DNA of 64,000 nucleotides from Brienomyrus brachyistius (lineage: Eukaryota; Chordata; Actinopteri; Osteoglossiformes; Mormyridae): the NCBI RefSeq assembly GCF_023856365.1, contig NC_064540.1, positions 3,531,501-3,595,500 on the forward strand. Direction: 5' to 3'. Of this stretch, positions 62,181 to 64,000 are shown in pieces. The number at the start of each line of letters is the position of its first letter. Position 1 is the stretch's first letter. Made by a program: the position numbers and the translations under genes. The notes under the pieces were generated by a model. It saw only the letters and a program-made list of their open reading frames with translations. It did not search any database and was not told the DNA's origin.

Positions 62181-64000
62181 ACAGAGGGACACATATAAAA
62201 ATAACATCTGGACTGGAACATTTTCTTGGGAACCAGAATAACTAGAGCATAGTACTTTGTACCAGCTGACATTAACAAGGGGCAGGTGGAGTGAATCAAC
62301 ACAATCAATCTTACACAGTTATTAAAGTATCTACCTGCTCTCCTTAAATACTTTTTAATAGCGATTTTCTTAGGTTACACTATCATCTAATGCACGTTTT
62401 GTTGATATTTCTTTGCCACCCAAGAGAATGATGTAAATAACAGCTCACCGGCTGTGCTGTGGAGCAGCCTCTGCAGTGGTAACCTGGACAACACGCGCAC
62501 AGTCTGCATGCCATTTCTCGTGGTAACTGTAGAAACAGGGCTATTCTGCACCAAATCATGCACTTAGTTTGCATAAGTGTTAAAAAATTTCTTTGTGGGA
62601 GGATCACAGCTGGAAGTTGGTGATTTTGTATTATTTGCAGTTGAAAGTATACAGTACTATATTGGAAAGTTCGGTCTGACGGAAGTGCTGATTCCAGGGT
62701 GAGGAGAATACTAATAATTTGCAGGGTGCATAAATTTCGTTCTGCCTGGACCAAAACAAGCAAGAACAGAAATGCTTCCTTGTGATATCAAGAAGGTGAA
62801 ACTTTTCAGAAATCAAATAAGCATGGGGCTCTCTCTTCACGGTGCATGTCATTCAATTTCCCTCGGGCATGTAGGACATCCCCCGGTGATGATGATAATT
62901 TATATTATTTTTGCATGGAACTCCCCTTTATGCGGTGACAATATTCAAATTGACATGTTGCGCTTGTGTTCATTTCAATAATCATTCTCACTAAATTCCC
63001 TGCTAAATTAGACACTGCAGTGCTGGCAAATTATTTTCAGACTCAAATTAATTTGCACCTCTCCTCGTAAATAACACAATTTCTGAAGTCATTCCATGAA
63101 GCATCGCAGACCTTTAAGCGATAAACTTTTTCTTCACAGTTCAGCTAAGGATTTTAATTTAGACCGCCACTGCAGGTAAACTGTTTCATTTTCAGTCTGC
63201 TGTTCCACATCACATTCAGAAATGCTTTTATTACATGATTTTCGCACTCAGCTCTTTTCCTGTTACTGTACAGTATCTACAGGCCTTATGCTGCACATTA
63301 ACATTCTTTGACTCTTTTTAGATTCGCTTGTAATTTTAATCGACTTCTTCTGTCTTTGGTTTCTGTTTATGTCACATATTCATCTCAGACTATCTCTCTT
63401 GCTTTCCTCTGTAATATTGGCCCTTTCACTGTATGCTTTCTGGAAGCTCTTTGTCTGAAAACAAATTCTGCTGCATCATACTCTTACATCATGGCTCCAC
63501 GCAATGTGCGATCGAGTGTTCTCGCTGGTTCTTGAGGCCTTTTGTTTATCTGTAACTCGTGTCGATATCACTTCCATAGACAGACCCTTCGCTCGGTTAG
63601 AGTTCAAGGCATTCAGAGCAGCATTTCACTGCAAGCACGAGAGGTTGACAAACATGTCATGACAAAAGCCTGCGCTCTCCCGTCACAGGGAATCATGTCC
63701 CTATTGTTTATTTTTTTTAATCTGGGAACCCCAACATAACTGTAGCCATATCAGTGGCCGTAATGCAGCAACCTTCTCAGGATCCTCCAGAAACTGGTGT
63801 TGTAGCATTTTATCTTCTCTTTATCTGCTTGTGGATTAGACATATGGGGTCATTAAGAAAATTATTAAAGGTATTATTCTTTATTAATCAACGATAATTA
63901 TCATGCCAAAAAAGACAGGCGAGAGCATTAGATTAAATGGTATCAGCCAATTTTGACTGAAATTCCATAATTTTAAATACTAGGGTTTCTATGCATTTTT
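62181..64000. other. Intron 2, possible conserved element
   Basis: No exon or transposon recognised. The stretch 62860-63200 is AT-rich with homeodomain-like and POU-like words, has no repeat resemblance, and could be a conserved non-coding element. This is a weak inference. Confidence 0.35.

Larger units (their letters stand above)
51316..64000 (+). other. dock3 intron 2, partial
   Basis: It begins with gtaagg after exon 2 and continues beyond the right edge, so it is longer than 12.6 kb. No candidate exon 3 encoding the expected WYRG-type continuation of the SH3 domain was seen. Confidence 0.85.

Noticed and set aside
61877..62207. Frames with repeated HIPGNHGPLCG
   Set aside because: They are translations of the 34-bp minisatellite units.

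Overview
This is vertebrate nuclear DNA, almost certainly from a ray-finned fish. The evidence is spliced exons with consensus splice sites, very long AT-rich introns, (CA)n, (TA)n and (GTCT)n microsatellites, and a dense population of fish-type transposable elements: DANA/mermaid-like tRNA-derived SINEs with (ATGG)n tails, Tc1, hAT and pogo/Tigger-like DNA elements, and a LINE tail. The best-preserved SINE family resembles copies I associate with early-branching teleosts, but I would not name a species from this.

Only one protein-coding gene can be supported: the 5' end of a dock3-like gene on the + strand. Coding exon 1 (3098-3134) and coding exon 2 (51232-51315) join in phase to give the first 40 residues plus one base of a DOCK-B family (DOCK3/DOCK4) N-terminus, the start of its SH3 domain. 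They are separated by a 48,097-bp intron 1. Intron 2 starts at 51316 and runs off the right edge. A CpG-rich block at about 2340-2580, with YY1-like and M-box-like motifs, is the likely promoter region, and 2581-3097 is probably mostly 5' leader.

Layout. 1-2339: upstream flank with one SINE that keeps its target-site duplication. 2340-3134: promoter, leader and exon 1. 3135-51231: intron 1, holding about 20 SINE copies of mixed age, three DNA transposons or MITEs with recognisable target duplications (TA or 8 bp), a 286-bp LTR-like element, two copies of a CA-flanked palindromic MITE, a 638-bp minisatellite with internal higher-order structure, long microsatellites, a LINE tail, a 66-bp perfect duplication, two CpG-rich islands, CTCF-like sites and a Sox-Oct-like composite motif. 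51316-64000: start of intron 2, with a nested MITE insertion, a decayed Tc1 element, a hAT-like element, more SINEs and a minisatellite built of three-unit blocks.

No operon, phage, CRISPR or defence system is present, and I see no sign of an undescribed protein system. The points worth checking are regulatory and structural: a possible in-frame 27-nt microexon, an intronic CpG island that could be an alternative promoter, CTCF-like motifs facing each other across intron 1, and the repeat structures listed in the findings.
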